Shown piece after piece: positions 26,878 through 34,301 of a DNA stretch of 38,629 nucleotides. How positions within the stretch are numbered: position 1 is the first letter of the stretch; each line of letters begins with the position of its first letter. Origin of the DNA: Alphaproteobacteria bacterium (GTDB lineage Bacteria > Pseudomonadota > Alphaproteobacteria > SMXS01). The translations under genes and the position numbers were made by a program. Under the pieces are notes generated by a model that did no database searches, was not told the origin of the DNA, and saw nothing but the letters and a program-made list of their open reading frames with translations. The stretch is taken from positions 1-38,629 of the forward strand of contig WGNW01000071.1 in NCBI GenBank assembly GCA_016124315.1, written 5' to 3'.

Positions 26878-28251
26878 GTGACCAGCCAGCCCGTCTCCGC
26901 GCTCACGCCATCGCCCCAGCCGGTCCGCCCGAAGGCAGCTTCCAGCCCGTTGCGGCGGCTGCCGAAGGGATCGTGGCTCGTGGCCCTGGTGCTGGTGGTC
27001 ACCGCGGCGCTGTGGGCGTCCGCCCGCTGGGACGAGATCCTGGCGCTCGGCGTCTGGCGCGCCGCCTCCCAGCTGGCGACGCTGCTGGCCGCGTCGCTCG
27101 CCATGCTGGCCATGCTGACGGTCGTCCGCGCCCGGGCGCTGGAGCCGCTGTTCGGCGGCCTCGATTCCGCCGTGCGGCTGCACCGCAGGCTCGGGCTGGC
27201 GGCCCTGCTGCTGCTGGTGGTGCACGTGCTGCTGCTGGCGGTCGACGCGCTCGACGTCGGCGCGCCGGTGACCGACGTGCTGGTGCCGTTCTCGTCGCCC
27301 GCGGCGCGCAGCCTCGACATCCTGGTGTTCTACGGCCTGATTGCGCTCGGCTTCCTCGCCTACGACAAGCGGCTGCGCTACGAGCGCTGGCTGCTGCTGC
27401 ACCGGGGCGTCGGCCTGCTGTTCGTCGCCGGCACCCTGCACGCCGCCACCGAGCCGGGCACTCTCGACGCGTTCGAGCCGCTGCGCACCTGGTTCGTCAT
27501 CCTGCTGCTGGTGGGCGCCGGCGCCTGGGCCTACCGGGTGCTGCTGTTCCGCCGCCTCGGCCCGCGCTACGCCTACCGGGTGCACGAGGCGGCGAAGCGC
27601 AACCGCGACACCGTCGACGTGGTAATGCGCCCGGTGGTGCGGCGGATGATGTACGAGCCGGGCACCTTCGTGTTCATCTCCGTGCCCGGCTTCGGCGGGC
27701 AGGGCCGCGAACTGCACCCGTTCTCCATCTCCTCGACGCCCGCCCACCGCGACCTGCGCGTCTCGGTGCGCCAGGTGGGCGACTTCACCCGCCGGCTCAC
27801 CGAGCTGCAGCCGGGCGACCCGATCGACGTCTACGGCCCGTTCGGCGGCTTCACGCCGCAGCGCTTCGCCGGCTTCCGGCGGCTGGTTTGGGTGGGCGCC
27901 GGCATCGGCATCACCCCGTTCCTCGGCATGCTGGCCTTCGAGCGGGACAACGAGGACTTCCGGCGCATCTGGCTCTACTACGTGGCCCGCGACGTGGCGG
28001 CGGCGCCCTATCACCACGAGATCCTGAACAGCTTCCTCGAGGCGGATTCCTACATCGACTACACGCTGTGGCGCACCTCGTTGAGCGGCCGCCTCACCGC
28101 CGAGCGGATCGCCAGGGACATCGCCCCGCTCGACGACTACGCGGTGATGCTGTGCGGCACCCCCGCCTTCGTCGCCGACATGGCCGCCCAGTTCCGCGCC
28201 CTCGGCCTGCCGCGCAGCCGCATCATCACCGAGGACCTGACCTTCCGGTAG
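26878..28251 (+). CDS. Ferric-reductase-like membrane flavocytochrome
   Basis: 457 residues from a GTG start. About six membrane spans occupy residues 33-215. Two histidine pairs at 102/116 and 175/188, on adjacent helices, match the bis-haem ligands of the ferric reductase/NOX superfamily. The C-terminal part is a ferredoxin-reductase-type module: HPFSISS binds flavin, GAGIGITPFLGML binds NAD(P)H, and LCGTPAF is the terminal motif. It should carry electrons from NAD(P)H through FAD and haem across the inner membrane. Whether the acceptor is ferric iron or oxygen is unknown. Confidence 0.92.
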   Translation: MTSQPVSALTPSPQPVRPKAASSPLRRLPKGSWLVALVLVVTAALWASARWDEILALGVWRAASQLATLLAASLAMLAMLTVVRARALEPLFGGLDSAVRLHRRLGLAALLLLVVHVLLLAVDALDVGAPVTDVLVPFSSPAARSLDILVFYGLIALGFLAYDKRLRYERWLLLHRGVGLLFVAGTLHAATEPGTLDAFEPLRTWFVILLLVGAGAWAYRVLLFRRLGPRYAYRVHEAAKRNRDTVDVVMRPVVRRMMYEPGTFVFISVPGFGGQGRELHPFSISSTPAHRDLRVSVRQVGDFTRRLTELQPGDPIDVYGPFGGFTPQRFAGFRRLVWVGAGIGITPFLGMLAFERDNEDFRRIWLYYVARDVAAAPYHHEILNSFLEADSYIDYTLWRTSLSGRLTAERIARDIAPLDDYAVMLCGTPAFVADMAAQFRALGLPRSRIITEDLTFR

Positions 28252-28268
28252 CGCCCGTTCCGGCCCGG

Positions 28269-28385
28269 CCCTTCGCGACGCGTCCGCCGCTGCGCGCCGG
28301 CCGCTCCTCAGGGCGAACGGTTAAGGATACCTGCTCGTAATCAATCCGCTCGCCCTGAGGAGCGGCGAAGCCGCGTCGCGAAGGG
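28269..28385. repeat. Long palindromic repeat element, copy 2
   Basis: The left arm starts CCCTTCGCGACGCG and the right arm ends CGCGTCGCGAAGGG, a perfect 14-base inverted pair. Internally GCCGCTCCTCAGGGCGA and TCGCCCTGAGGAGCGGC form a perfect 17-base inverted pair. The centre (TTAAGGATACCTGCTCGTAATCAATC) is AT-richer. The whole could fold into one long hairpin, lies between convergent genes, and shares its arms with the decayed copy at 5376-5490. It is a dispersed non-coding repeat that may also act as a bidirectional terminator. Confidence 0.85.
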
Positions 28386-28420
28386 CGCGACGGACGCGAA
28401 GGACGGACCGCGCGAGGCAA

Positions 28421-29710
28421 TCACGATCCGGGCTTCTCCCAGCCGAACACGCTGCGCCCGCCATAGGACGGGGAGAGCAGCCGTTCCTCGGCGATCACCT
28501 CGTCCACGGACGGCCCGCCGATCACCCGGTCGATGCCGCGCGCCTGGTCGTCGAGGCGCTTGAGGGCGGCCAGCTCGTCGTCCCGGCCCAGCCTGGCGTT
28601 GGCCACCGCCGTCTTCAGCACCCGGATGGTCTGGTCGTAGACCTTCAGCGGTACCGGATAGGGGTGGCGGTCCTTGCCGCCATGGGCCATGGAAAACCGC
28701 GCCGGGTCGGCGAAGCGGCAGGGCGCGCCGTGCACGACCTCCGCCACCAGCGCCAGCGCGCGGACGGTGCGCGCGCCCACGCCCGGGGTCAGCAGCAGCT
28801 CGGCGAAGTCCTCCGGCCCGCGCTCAGCCGCGGCGGCGAAGGCGGCGTGCAGCCGCGTCGCGCTCACGTTCTCGGCCCGCACGTCGTGATGGGCGGGCAT
28901 GACCAGGTGCGGCGGCGCGGGCCGGCCGGGCGCCGGCGACGTCCGGGCGGGCGGCTCGCCCAGGTCGAGCGCCATCTGGGCGGGCGGCGGCTTGGCCGGC
29001 TTGCCTTCCAGCCGCGCCCATTCGCGCGACAGGCCATCGGGCCCCGTGTCCCGTAGCAGGTCGAGCTGGGCGGCGCGGGACGGGGCAGCGCGCCCGTCGG
29101 TCAGGTTGACGATATCGCCCTGGGGCCGGCTGTCGATGGCGGCGTGGGGCGCGTCGACGAAGCTCTCCAGCCCCTCGGACAGCCAGTGGTAGCGCCGCGC
29201 CTGCCGGCGGTCGCCGTTCATGCCCTGCTGGATGACGCACCAGTTGCCGTCGTCCGACACCACGAAGCCGTGCAGGTAGAGGTCGAAGCCGTCCTGCACG
29301 GCGGCGCTGTCCACCTTGGCGACCAGCCGGCTCGCCCGCGCCAGCGCCGCGCCGTCGAGGCCGGTGCGCGCGCCCACCTCGGCCAGCTCGTCGGGGGTGC
29401 GCCGGGAATGCCGCCCGCGCCCGCCGCAGACATGGATGCCCAGCTCGCCCGACAGGGGCGCGAGGCCGCGCTTCAGGGCGCCGATGACGCTGGTGGTGAT
29501 GCCCGAGGAATGCCAGTCCATGCCCATCACCGCGCCGAACGACTGGAACCAGAACGGGTGCGCCAGCCGGCGCAGCAGCTCGTCGCGCCCGTAATGCTGC
29601 ACCACCGCCTCGCCGATCACCGCCCCCAGCCGCACCATGCGCGCCGCCAGCCAAGGCGGCACCCTTCCATTGTGCAAAGGCAGATCGGCGCTACCGGTGG
29701 GACGGGGCAC
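28421..29710 (-). CDS. DUF763 domain protein
   Basis: 429 residues from a GTG at 29710. The N terminus PTGSADLPLHNGRVPPWLAARM is the DUF763 opening, and the family blocks FGAVMGMDWHSSG, HVCGGRGRHSRRTP and DGNWCVIQQGMN follow, then LLLTPGVGARTVRALALVAEVVHG, a helix-hairpin-helix-like stretch in the C-terminal half. Function is unproven. The helix-hairpin-helix resemblance suggests nucleic-acid contact. Its 5' end marks the left border of the AT-rich island, with which it diverges. Confidence 0.9.
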   Translation of the reverse strand: MPRPTGSADLPLHNGRVPPWLAARMVRLGAVIGEAVVQHYGRDELLRRLAHPFWFQSFGAVMGMDWHSSGITTSVIGALKRGLAPLSGELGIHVCGGRGRHSRRTPDELAEVGARTGLDGAALARASRLVAKVDSAAVQDGFDLYLHGFVVSDDGNWCVIQQGMNGDRRQARRYHWLSEGLESFVDAPHAAIDSRPQGDIVNLTDGRAAPSRAAQLDLLRDTGPDGLSREWARLEGKPAKPPPAQMALDLGEPPARTSPAPGRPAPPHLVMPAHHDVRAENVSATRLHAAFAAAAERGPEDFAELLLTPGVGARTVRALALVAEVVHGAPCRFADPARFSMAHGGKDRHPYPVPLKVYDQTIRVLKTAVANARLGRDDELAALKRLDDQARGIDRVIGGPSVDEVIAEERLLSPSYGGRSVFGWEKPGS

Positions 29711-31349
29711 AACGTCGCCTATTGCTACAAATCTCTCGGAACCACATATTAGACCACTGCACTTTGTTGTCGCGTCAAGCTAGATCAACAGAGAGCACAC
29801 TCCGTAAACTATCGCATATACCGGTCTGGGGGTAGGCGTGCCGAATTTAGAAGAGGTTTTCCGTTTATCTGGTGTTCCCACGCTCACCTTTGTGGAGCCT
29901 GTAAGATATGATGCAATTAAGGTCGCGGTCAGGACGCCTGGGAGATGCTTGGTGGTAGAGGGGCCTTCCGGAATTGGGAAGACTACTACTATTGCCCGTA
30001 TCATGGAGCAACTTGGAAAGAAAGAAATCGCACTGTCATTAAGCGCTAGGAGAAAAGATGATGTAGAGATTATATCTGAGCTGCCTTACATGCATAATAT
30101 AGGAACAGTGATAGTAGACGATTTTCATAGGTTAGAGGACGACATAAAAATCAGGCTTTCGGATTTTATGAAGGTCTTGGCTGATAGCGGTGATGAAGGA
30201 TCCCAGATGATTTTGGTGGGGATAAATAAGGCGGGAGATCAATTGGTTCGATTTGCGCATGATTTAGGAATGCGTATGGATATTTTTCGGATGGAAACTA
30301 ACCCAATTGAAAAGATAGAAGAATTGATAGGAAAAGGGGAGGCCGCTCTTAATATAAAGATTCGGGATAAGAGGGGTATAGCGGAAAGATCTCAGGGAAG
30401 TTTTCACATAGCCCAAGCTCTATGCCATAATTTATGCTTAGAGGCGGGCGTAACCGAAACGCAGGATGAAACGATTGAGATAAACTATGCTGCGGATGTT
30501 GTTGTTGAGCGTATTATGGCAGACCTAACAAGGCAGTTCATGGAGCCTGCTATTGCCTTCGCTCAAGGATCAAAGATTAGGCGTGAGGGGCGGGCGCCTT
30601 ATCTTCATATTCTAAAATGGCTATCTGAGAGTAACGATTGGTCCTTAGATCTAAGGGAGGCTGTGCGCGCACATCCCGAGCATAGAGCGAGCATAGGCCA
30701 GGTGCTAGATAAGGGTCATCTTGAGACTTTGTTGCGAGAGAAATCCGATAAGCTAAGTGCCCATTTTCATTATCAACCTCATACTTCTGTATTGAGTGTT
30801 GAAGATCCAAAATTTATATTCTTCTTGAGGAATTTAGTTTGGAGATTGTTTTCAAAGAGTGTTGGTTTTACGTCTGACTACTTTAAGGGGTCTTATGATT
30901 TCGCTCTGTCTTTTGCTGGGGGTGATCGACCAGCTGCGAAGCGTTTGTTCGAAATATTGTCAGAACGTGAAGTTGCGGTGTTTTATGATGAGAATGAGCA
31001 GCATATTATAGTGGCAAGGGATATAGAGGAGTATCTCGCTCATATTTACCGGTCAGAGGCTAGCTACGTTGTTCCGTTTCTATCAAAAAACTATCCGACC
31101 CGTATCTGGACTAAATTTGAAAGTGACCAATTTCGGTCTCGTTTTGGTGAAGAGGCTGTTATATCGATCCGTTATAAGGACGTTGAGCCGGGGTTCTTTT
31201 CTGAAGAAGCGCGCTACGGTAGTCTAAGTTTCGATCCCAATGGAGACCATGAGGAGCAGCTCCAGCAATTGGCAGAAACTTTATGTAGGCGCCTGAAATA
31301 TGATCGAGAAACCGCAGACACTGACGGCGACTAGCCGATTAGGCCATTC
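29711..31349. mobile_element. AT-rich single-gene genomic island
   Basis: Composition shifts sharply at the start of the DUF763 gene and returns at the tyrA stop. In counted 60-base samples, 22 are G or C at 30061-30120, against 45 at 28141-28200. Codon use also changes: ATA, TTA, AGA and AGG are frequent here and nearly absent in neighbours. The segment holds one gene, with no integrase, transposase, tRNA or obvious terminal repeats. It is therefore called by composition alone and its mechanism of entry is unknown. Confidence 0.7.
29838..31334 (+). CDS. P-loop ATPase-TIR domain protein, candidate anti-phage effector
   Basis: 498 residues from a GTG start with a G-rich site (GGGGGTAGG) just upstream; no in-frame ATG occurs before residue 56. 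Residues 1-230 form an AAA+/STAND-like ATPase: Walker A GPSGIGKTT (42-50), Walker B VIVDDFHRL (91-99) and a sensor-1-like LVGINKAG (126-133). Residues 231-350 are helical with no recognised domain. Residues 352-486 are a TIR domain: YDFALSFAGGDR (353-364), the loop VFYDENEQ (381-388) and IWTKFESDQF (423-432), where E428 occupies the position of the catalytic glutamate of TIR NADases. No partner gene adjoins it. NAD-depleting defence is inferred from the domains. Confidence 0.9.
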   Translation: MPNLEEVFRLSGVPTLTFVEPVRYDAIKVAVRTPGRCLVVEGPSGIGKTTTIARIMEQLGKKEIALSLSARRKDDVEIISELPYMHNIGTVIVDDFHRLEDDIKIRLSDFMKVLADSGDEGSQMILVGINKAGDQLVRFAHDLGMRMDIFRMETNPIEKIEELIGKGEAALNIKIRDKRGIAERSQGSFHIAQALCHNLCLEAGVTETQDETIEINYAADVVVERIMADLTRQFMEPAIAFAQGSKIRREGRAPYLHILKWLSESNDWSLDLREAVRAHPEHRASIGQVLDKGHLETLLREKSDKLSAHFHYQPHTSVLSVEDPKFIFFLRNLVWRLFSKSVGFTSDYFKGSYDFALSFAGGDRPAAKRLFEILSEREVAVFYDENEQHIIVARDIEEYLAHIYRSEASYVVPFLSKNYPTRIWTKFESDQFRSRFGEEAVISIRYKDVEPGFFSEEARYGSLSFDPNGDHEEQLQQLAETLCRRLKYDRETADTDGD

Positions 31350-32261
31350 TCACCCCTTCCCGTGCGGCCGCCCGAAGTCCGGCGCCGGCGTCTCTTGGCC
31401 CGCGTCGATCACTTCCCGCCTGATTGCCCGTGTCCTGGTGAACAGGTTGAACAGGGTGTCGCCGTCGCCCCAGCGGATGGCGCGCTGCAGGGCGGTCAGG
31501 TCCTCGGTGAAGCGGCCCAGCATTTCCAGCACCGCGTCCTTGTTGTTGAGGAAGATGTCGCGCCACATGGTGGGGTCCGAGGCGGCGATGCGGGTGAAGT
31601 CGCGGAAGCCGCCGGCGGAGAACTTGATCACCTCCGACTGGGTCACCGTCTCCAGGTCGGCCGCGGTGCCGACGATGTTGTAGGCGATCAGGTGCGGCAC
31701 GTGGCTGGTGATGGCCAGCACCAGGTCGTGGTGGCGGGCGTCCATCACCTCGGTCTTGCTGCCCAGCGCCTGCCAGAAGGCGACCAGCCGGTCGGTGGCC
31801 GCCGCGTCGGCGCCTTCCGGCGGCGTGACGATGCACCAGCGGTCCTCGAACAGGTCGGGAAAGCCCGCCTCCGGGCCGGAGTTCTCGGTGCCCGCCACCG
31901 GATGGCCGGGGATCAGGTGCACACCCTCGGGCACGAAGGGCGAGACGTCGTCGATCACCGTCTGCTTGACCGAGCCCACGTCGGTGAGGATGGCGCCCGG
32001 CGCCAGGTGCGGGCCGATCTCCCGCGCCACCGCGCCGAACGCGCCCACCGGCGTGCACAGGATCACCAGGTCGGCGCCCTCGACCGCTTCGGCGGCGGTC
32101 TCCGTCACCCGGTCGGCGAGGCCCAGGTGGGCGACCGTCTCCCGCGTCTCGCGCGATCGGGCGGTGGCGACGATCTCCGCCGCCAGCCCGTCCTGCCTTG
32201 CGCGCCTTGCGATGGACGAGCCGATCAGGCCGACGCCGATGAGGGCGAGGCGGTCAACCAT
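31350..32261 (-). CDS. tyrA: Prephenate (or arogenate) dehydrogenase
   Basis: 303 residues. The N-terminal Rossmann motif is GVGLIG (9-14), then LVILCTPVGAF and DVGSVKQ. The substrate region PGHPVAGTENSGP and the active-site block LAITSHVPHLIAYN contain the catalytic histidine. It oxidatively decarboxylates prephenate to 4-hydroxyphenylpyruvate with NAD(P)+. It starts 11 bases after the hisC-type stop and ends 15 bases from the stop of the convergent TIR gene. With the two genes upstream it forms a tyrosine-biosynthesis operon. Confidence 0.96.
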   Translation of the reverse strand: MVDRLALIGVGLIGSSIARRARQDGLAAEIVATARSRETRETVAHLGLADRVTETAAEAVEGADLVILCTPVGAFGAVAREIGPHLAPGAILTDVGSVKQTVIDDVSPFVPEGVHLIPGHPVAGTENSGPEAGFPDLFEDRWCIVTPPEGADAAATDRLVAFWQALGSKTEVMDARHHDLVLAITSHVPHLIAYNIVGTAADLETVTQSEVIKFSAGGFRDFTRIAASDPTMWRDIFLNNKDAVLEMLGRFTEDLTALQRAIRWGDGDTLFNLFTRTRAIRREVIDAGQETPAPDFGRPHGKG

Positions 32262-32272
32262 GCGCCGTCCCC

Positions 32273-33361
32273 TCACGCACGCTGCAGCGCCATGAAGGCC
32301 GCCAGCACGTCGGTCACGCCGCGGTTCTCGGCCTCGGTGCCCACGGTCAGGCGCAGATGGTCGGGAAAGCCGTAGCCGTCCATCCGGCGCAGGTACCAGC
32401 CGCGCTCCTTCAGGTAGTCGTCGGCCGCCTGGGTGCGCGCCGCCGAGCCGAAATCGAGCAGCAGGAAGTTGCCCACGCTCGGCACCACGCCCAGGCCCAT
32501 GCCGCCCAGCCGCTGGTGCAGCCACTGGCGCCACCGCGTGTTGTGGTCGCGGGCCTTCTGGAAGAACTCCCGGTCGTCGAGGGCGGCGACGGCGGCGGCC
32601 TGGGCCGGCGCCGACACGTTGAACGGCCCGCGCAGCCGGTTCAGCACGTCGACGATGCCGGGCGCGCCGTAGGCCCAGCCGACGCGCAGCGCGGCGAGGC
32701 CGTAGATCTTCGAGAAGGTGCGGGTCATCACCACGTTGGGCGCCCACGAGGCGAGCTGCTGGCCGCAGTCGTAGTCGTCCTCGGTGACGAACTCGGCGTA
32801 GGCGGCGTCGATCACCAGCACGATGTCGTCGCGCAGCCCGGCGTGCAGCCGCTCCAGCTCGTCGCGGGGGATGTAGGTGCCCGTGGGGTTGTTGGGGTTG
32901 GCGATGAACACGATGCTGGTGCGCTCGGTCACCGCGTCCAGCAGGGCGTCGACGCTGGCGGTGTAGTCGTCGTCCTTCGCTGCCACCGGCTCGGCGCCGC
33001 AGGCGCGCGCCGCGATCGGGTAGATCAGGAAGCCGTGCTCGGTGTAGAGCACCTCGTCGCCCGGCCCGGCATAGCCGCGGCAGAGCAGCTGCAGCAGGTC
33101 GTCGGAGCCGAAGCCGCAGACCACCCGCTCCACCTCGACGGCATGGTGGCGGGCGATGGCGTCGCGCAGCCGGTGCGCGCCGCCGTCCGGGTAGCGGTGC
33201 AGGATGGCGGCGGCGTCGCGGTAGGCGTCCAGCGCCTTGGGGCTGGGGCCCAGCGCCGCCTCGTTGGACGACATCTTGCCGACGTAGCTGGTGTCCTTCG
33301 ACTTGCCGCCCTGGTACGGCTCGATGTCGAGCACCCCGGGGCGGGGGACGGGTCCGGTCAT
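32273..33361 (-). CDS. hisC: HisC-family aminotransferase (histidinol-phosphate/aromatic)
   Basis: 362 residues. It is a fold-type I PLP enzyme with NPNNPTG at 155-161, IDAAYAEF, the PLP lysine in TRTFSKIYG (K218) and RVGWAYG. HisC enzymes transaminate histidinol phosphate, and many members also act on aromatic keto acids. Its position between chorismate mutase and tyrA suggests transamination of 4-hydroxyphenylpyruvate or prephenate, possibly with a dual histidine role. It lies 5 bases after the chorismate mutase stop. Confidence 0.93.
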   Translation of the reverse strand: MTGPVPRPGVLDIEPYQGGKSKDTSYVGKMSSNEAALGPSPKALDAYRDAAAILHRYPDGGAHRLRDAIARHHAVEVERVVCGFGSDDLLQLLCRGYAGPGDEVLYTEHGFLIYPIAARACGAEPVAAKDDDYTASVDALLDAVTERTSIVFIANPNNPTGTYIPRDELERLHAGLRDDIVLVIDAAYAEFVTEDDYDCGQQLASWAPNVVMTRTFSKIYGLAALRVGWAYGAPGIVDVLNRLRGPFNVSAPAQAAAVAALDDREFFQKARDHNTRWRQWLHQRLGGMGLGVVPSVGNFLLLDFGSAARTQAADDYLKERGWYLRRMDGYGFPDHLRLTVGTEAENRGVTDVLAAFMALQRA

Positions 33362-33366
33362 GGTGG

Positions 33367-34170
33367 TCAGCCTTCGCTGAGAGGAGCGTCGATGGGGTTG
33401 GCGTAGCCGCCGATCACGGTGGCGCGTTCGGCGCCGTGGGCGGCACGGGCTCGTTCCAGCGCCGGGTCGCCCGCCGACAGGAAGCCGGGCAGGGCGACGA
33501 GCGCCGTGCCGGCGTGTCGCGCCAGCACCTGTCCCGGCCCGCTGGCCTCGTTGCCGCCGGCGCCGTGCAGCACGGCGAGGGTGGTCTCGTCGCCGCTGTC
33601 CTCGCGCACGGGGGCGACGGCGAAGGCGGTCACGGACGCGTCGTTCGCCATGAAAAAGGGCAGGCGCGCGAAGATCTGCAGGCCTGCCCCGGGTCCGTCC
33701 GCGTCCGCCAGCAGTCGCCACCAGGGTTCGCCGCCGGGCTCGAAGGCGAGCACGCCGATGCCGCCGGCGGTCGAGGCGACGCGCGCCAGCGCGGCCGCCG
33801 CGTCCGGCATGGGCGCGAAGCGCGTGGTGACGCCGAAATAGGTGCGCGCCGCGTCCCACACGGCCATGCGGCAGGCGCCGCCCCACACGGCGACCTCCAC
33901 CGGGCTCTGCCGGTTGAGGAACGAGGTGATCACCTCGCGCCAGATGTGGCCGACCACCGGGAACGGCAGCGCGCCGGCATGGCGGGCCCGCAGCCGGCGC
34001 AGGATCGCCGCCTCGCGGGCCGGGCGCAGGCGCGGCGCGCCGGGCGCGGCGCCGTTCTTCGCCGCCACCACCTGCTCGCCCAGCTCGGCGCGGCGCATCA
34101 GCAGATCGTGGATGGCGTCGTCCACGGCGTCGATTTCCCGGCGTATCTGGTCCAGCGTCGGCTGGGACAT
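33367..34170 (-). CDS. Chorismate mutase with degenerate prephenate dehydratase-like domain
   Basis: 267 residues. Residues 5-88 are an AroQ-type chorismate mutase: the helix LDQIRREIDAVDDAIHDLLMRR, the VVAAKNG lysine (K39) and PAREAAILRRL. Residues 92-260 look like a prephenate dehydratase fold: AVWGGACRMAVWDAARTYFG, and a strand VTAFAVAPV where active dehydratases have T-R-F. Here the arginine is alanine (TAF, 181-183). Mutase activity is expected; dehydratase activity is doubtful. It is the first gene of the mutase-aminotransferase-tyrA operon and diverges from metX. Confidence 0.87.
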   Translation of the reverse strand: MSQPTLDQIRREIDAVDDAIHDLLMRRAELGEQVVAAKNGAAPGAPRLRPAREAAILRRLRARHAGALPFPVVGHIWREVITSFLNRQSPVEVAVWGGACRMAVWDAARTYFGVTTRFAPMPDAAAALARVASTAGGIGVLAFEPGGEPWWRLLADADGPGAGLQIFARLPFFMANDASVTAFAVAPVREDSGDETTLAVLHGAGGNEASGPGQVLARHAGTALVALPGFLSAGDPALERARAAHGAERATVIGGYANPIDAPLSEG

Positions 34171-34301
34171 GAGGTCGTCCGCCCCTGTTTCGGAGAAGCG
34201 CCATTACTAGTCGGCGGTCCCCCGGAAATCAAAGAAAACATTGACTCGGCAAGCGGCGCGACCCTAGCTAAGCGGCCTTCCGGGCCTATGTTTACCCGGC
34301 C

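Noticed and set aside
29711-29837. Promoter for the TIR gene
   Set aside because: TTGTTG at 29764 and AT-rich hexamers near 29805-29820 exist, but no -35/-10 pair with 16-18 base spacing was convincing.
30577-30810. 77-codon antisense frame inside the TIR gene, as a possible antitoxin
   Set aside because: No ribosome binding site or family features were seen, and it overlaps a well-supported coding region.
29838-31334. TIR gene as part of a Thoeris system (ThsA/ThsB)
   Set aside because: No ThsA-like SLOG/SIR2 protein is adjacent, and this TIR domain is fused to its own ATPase.
34210-34301. SAM-responsive riboswitch upstream of metX
   Set aside because: Alphaproteobacterial metX or metA genes sometimes have SAM-II riboswitches, but I could not fit the conserved pseudoknot to this 90-base leader. 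A covariance-model search would decide.
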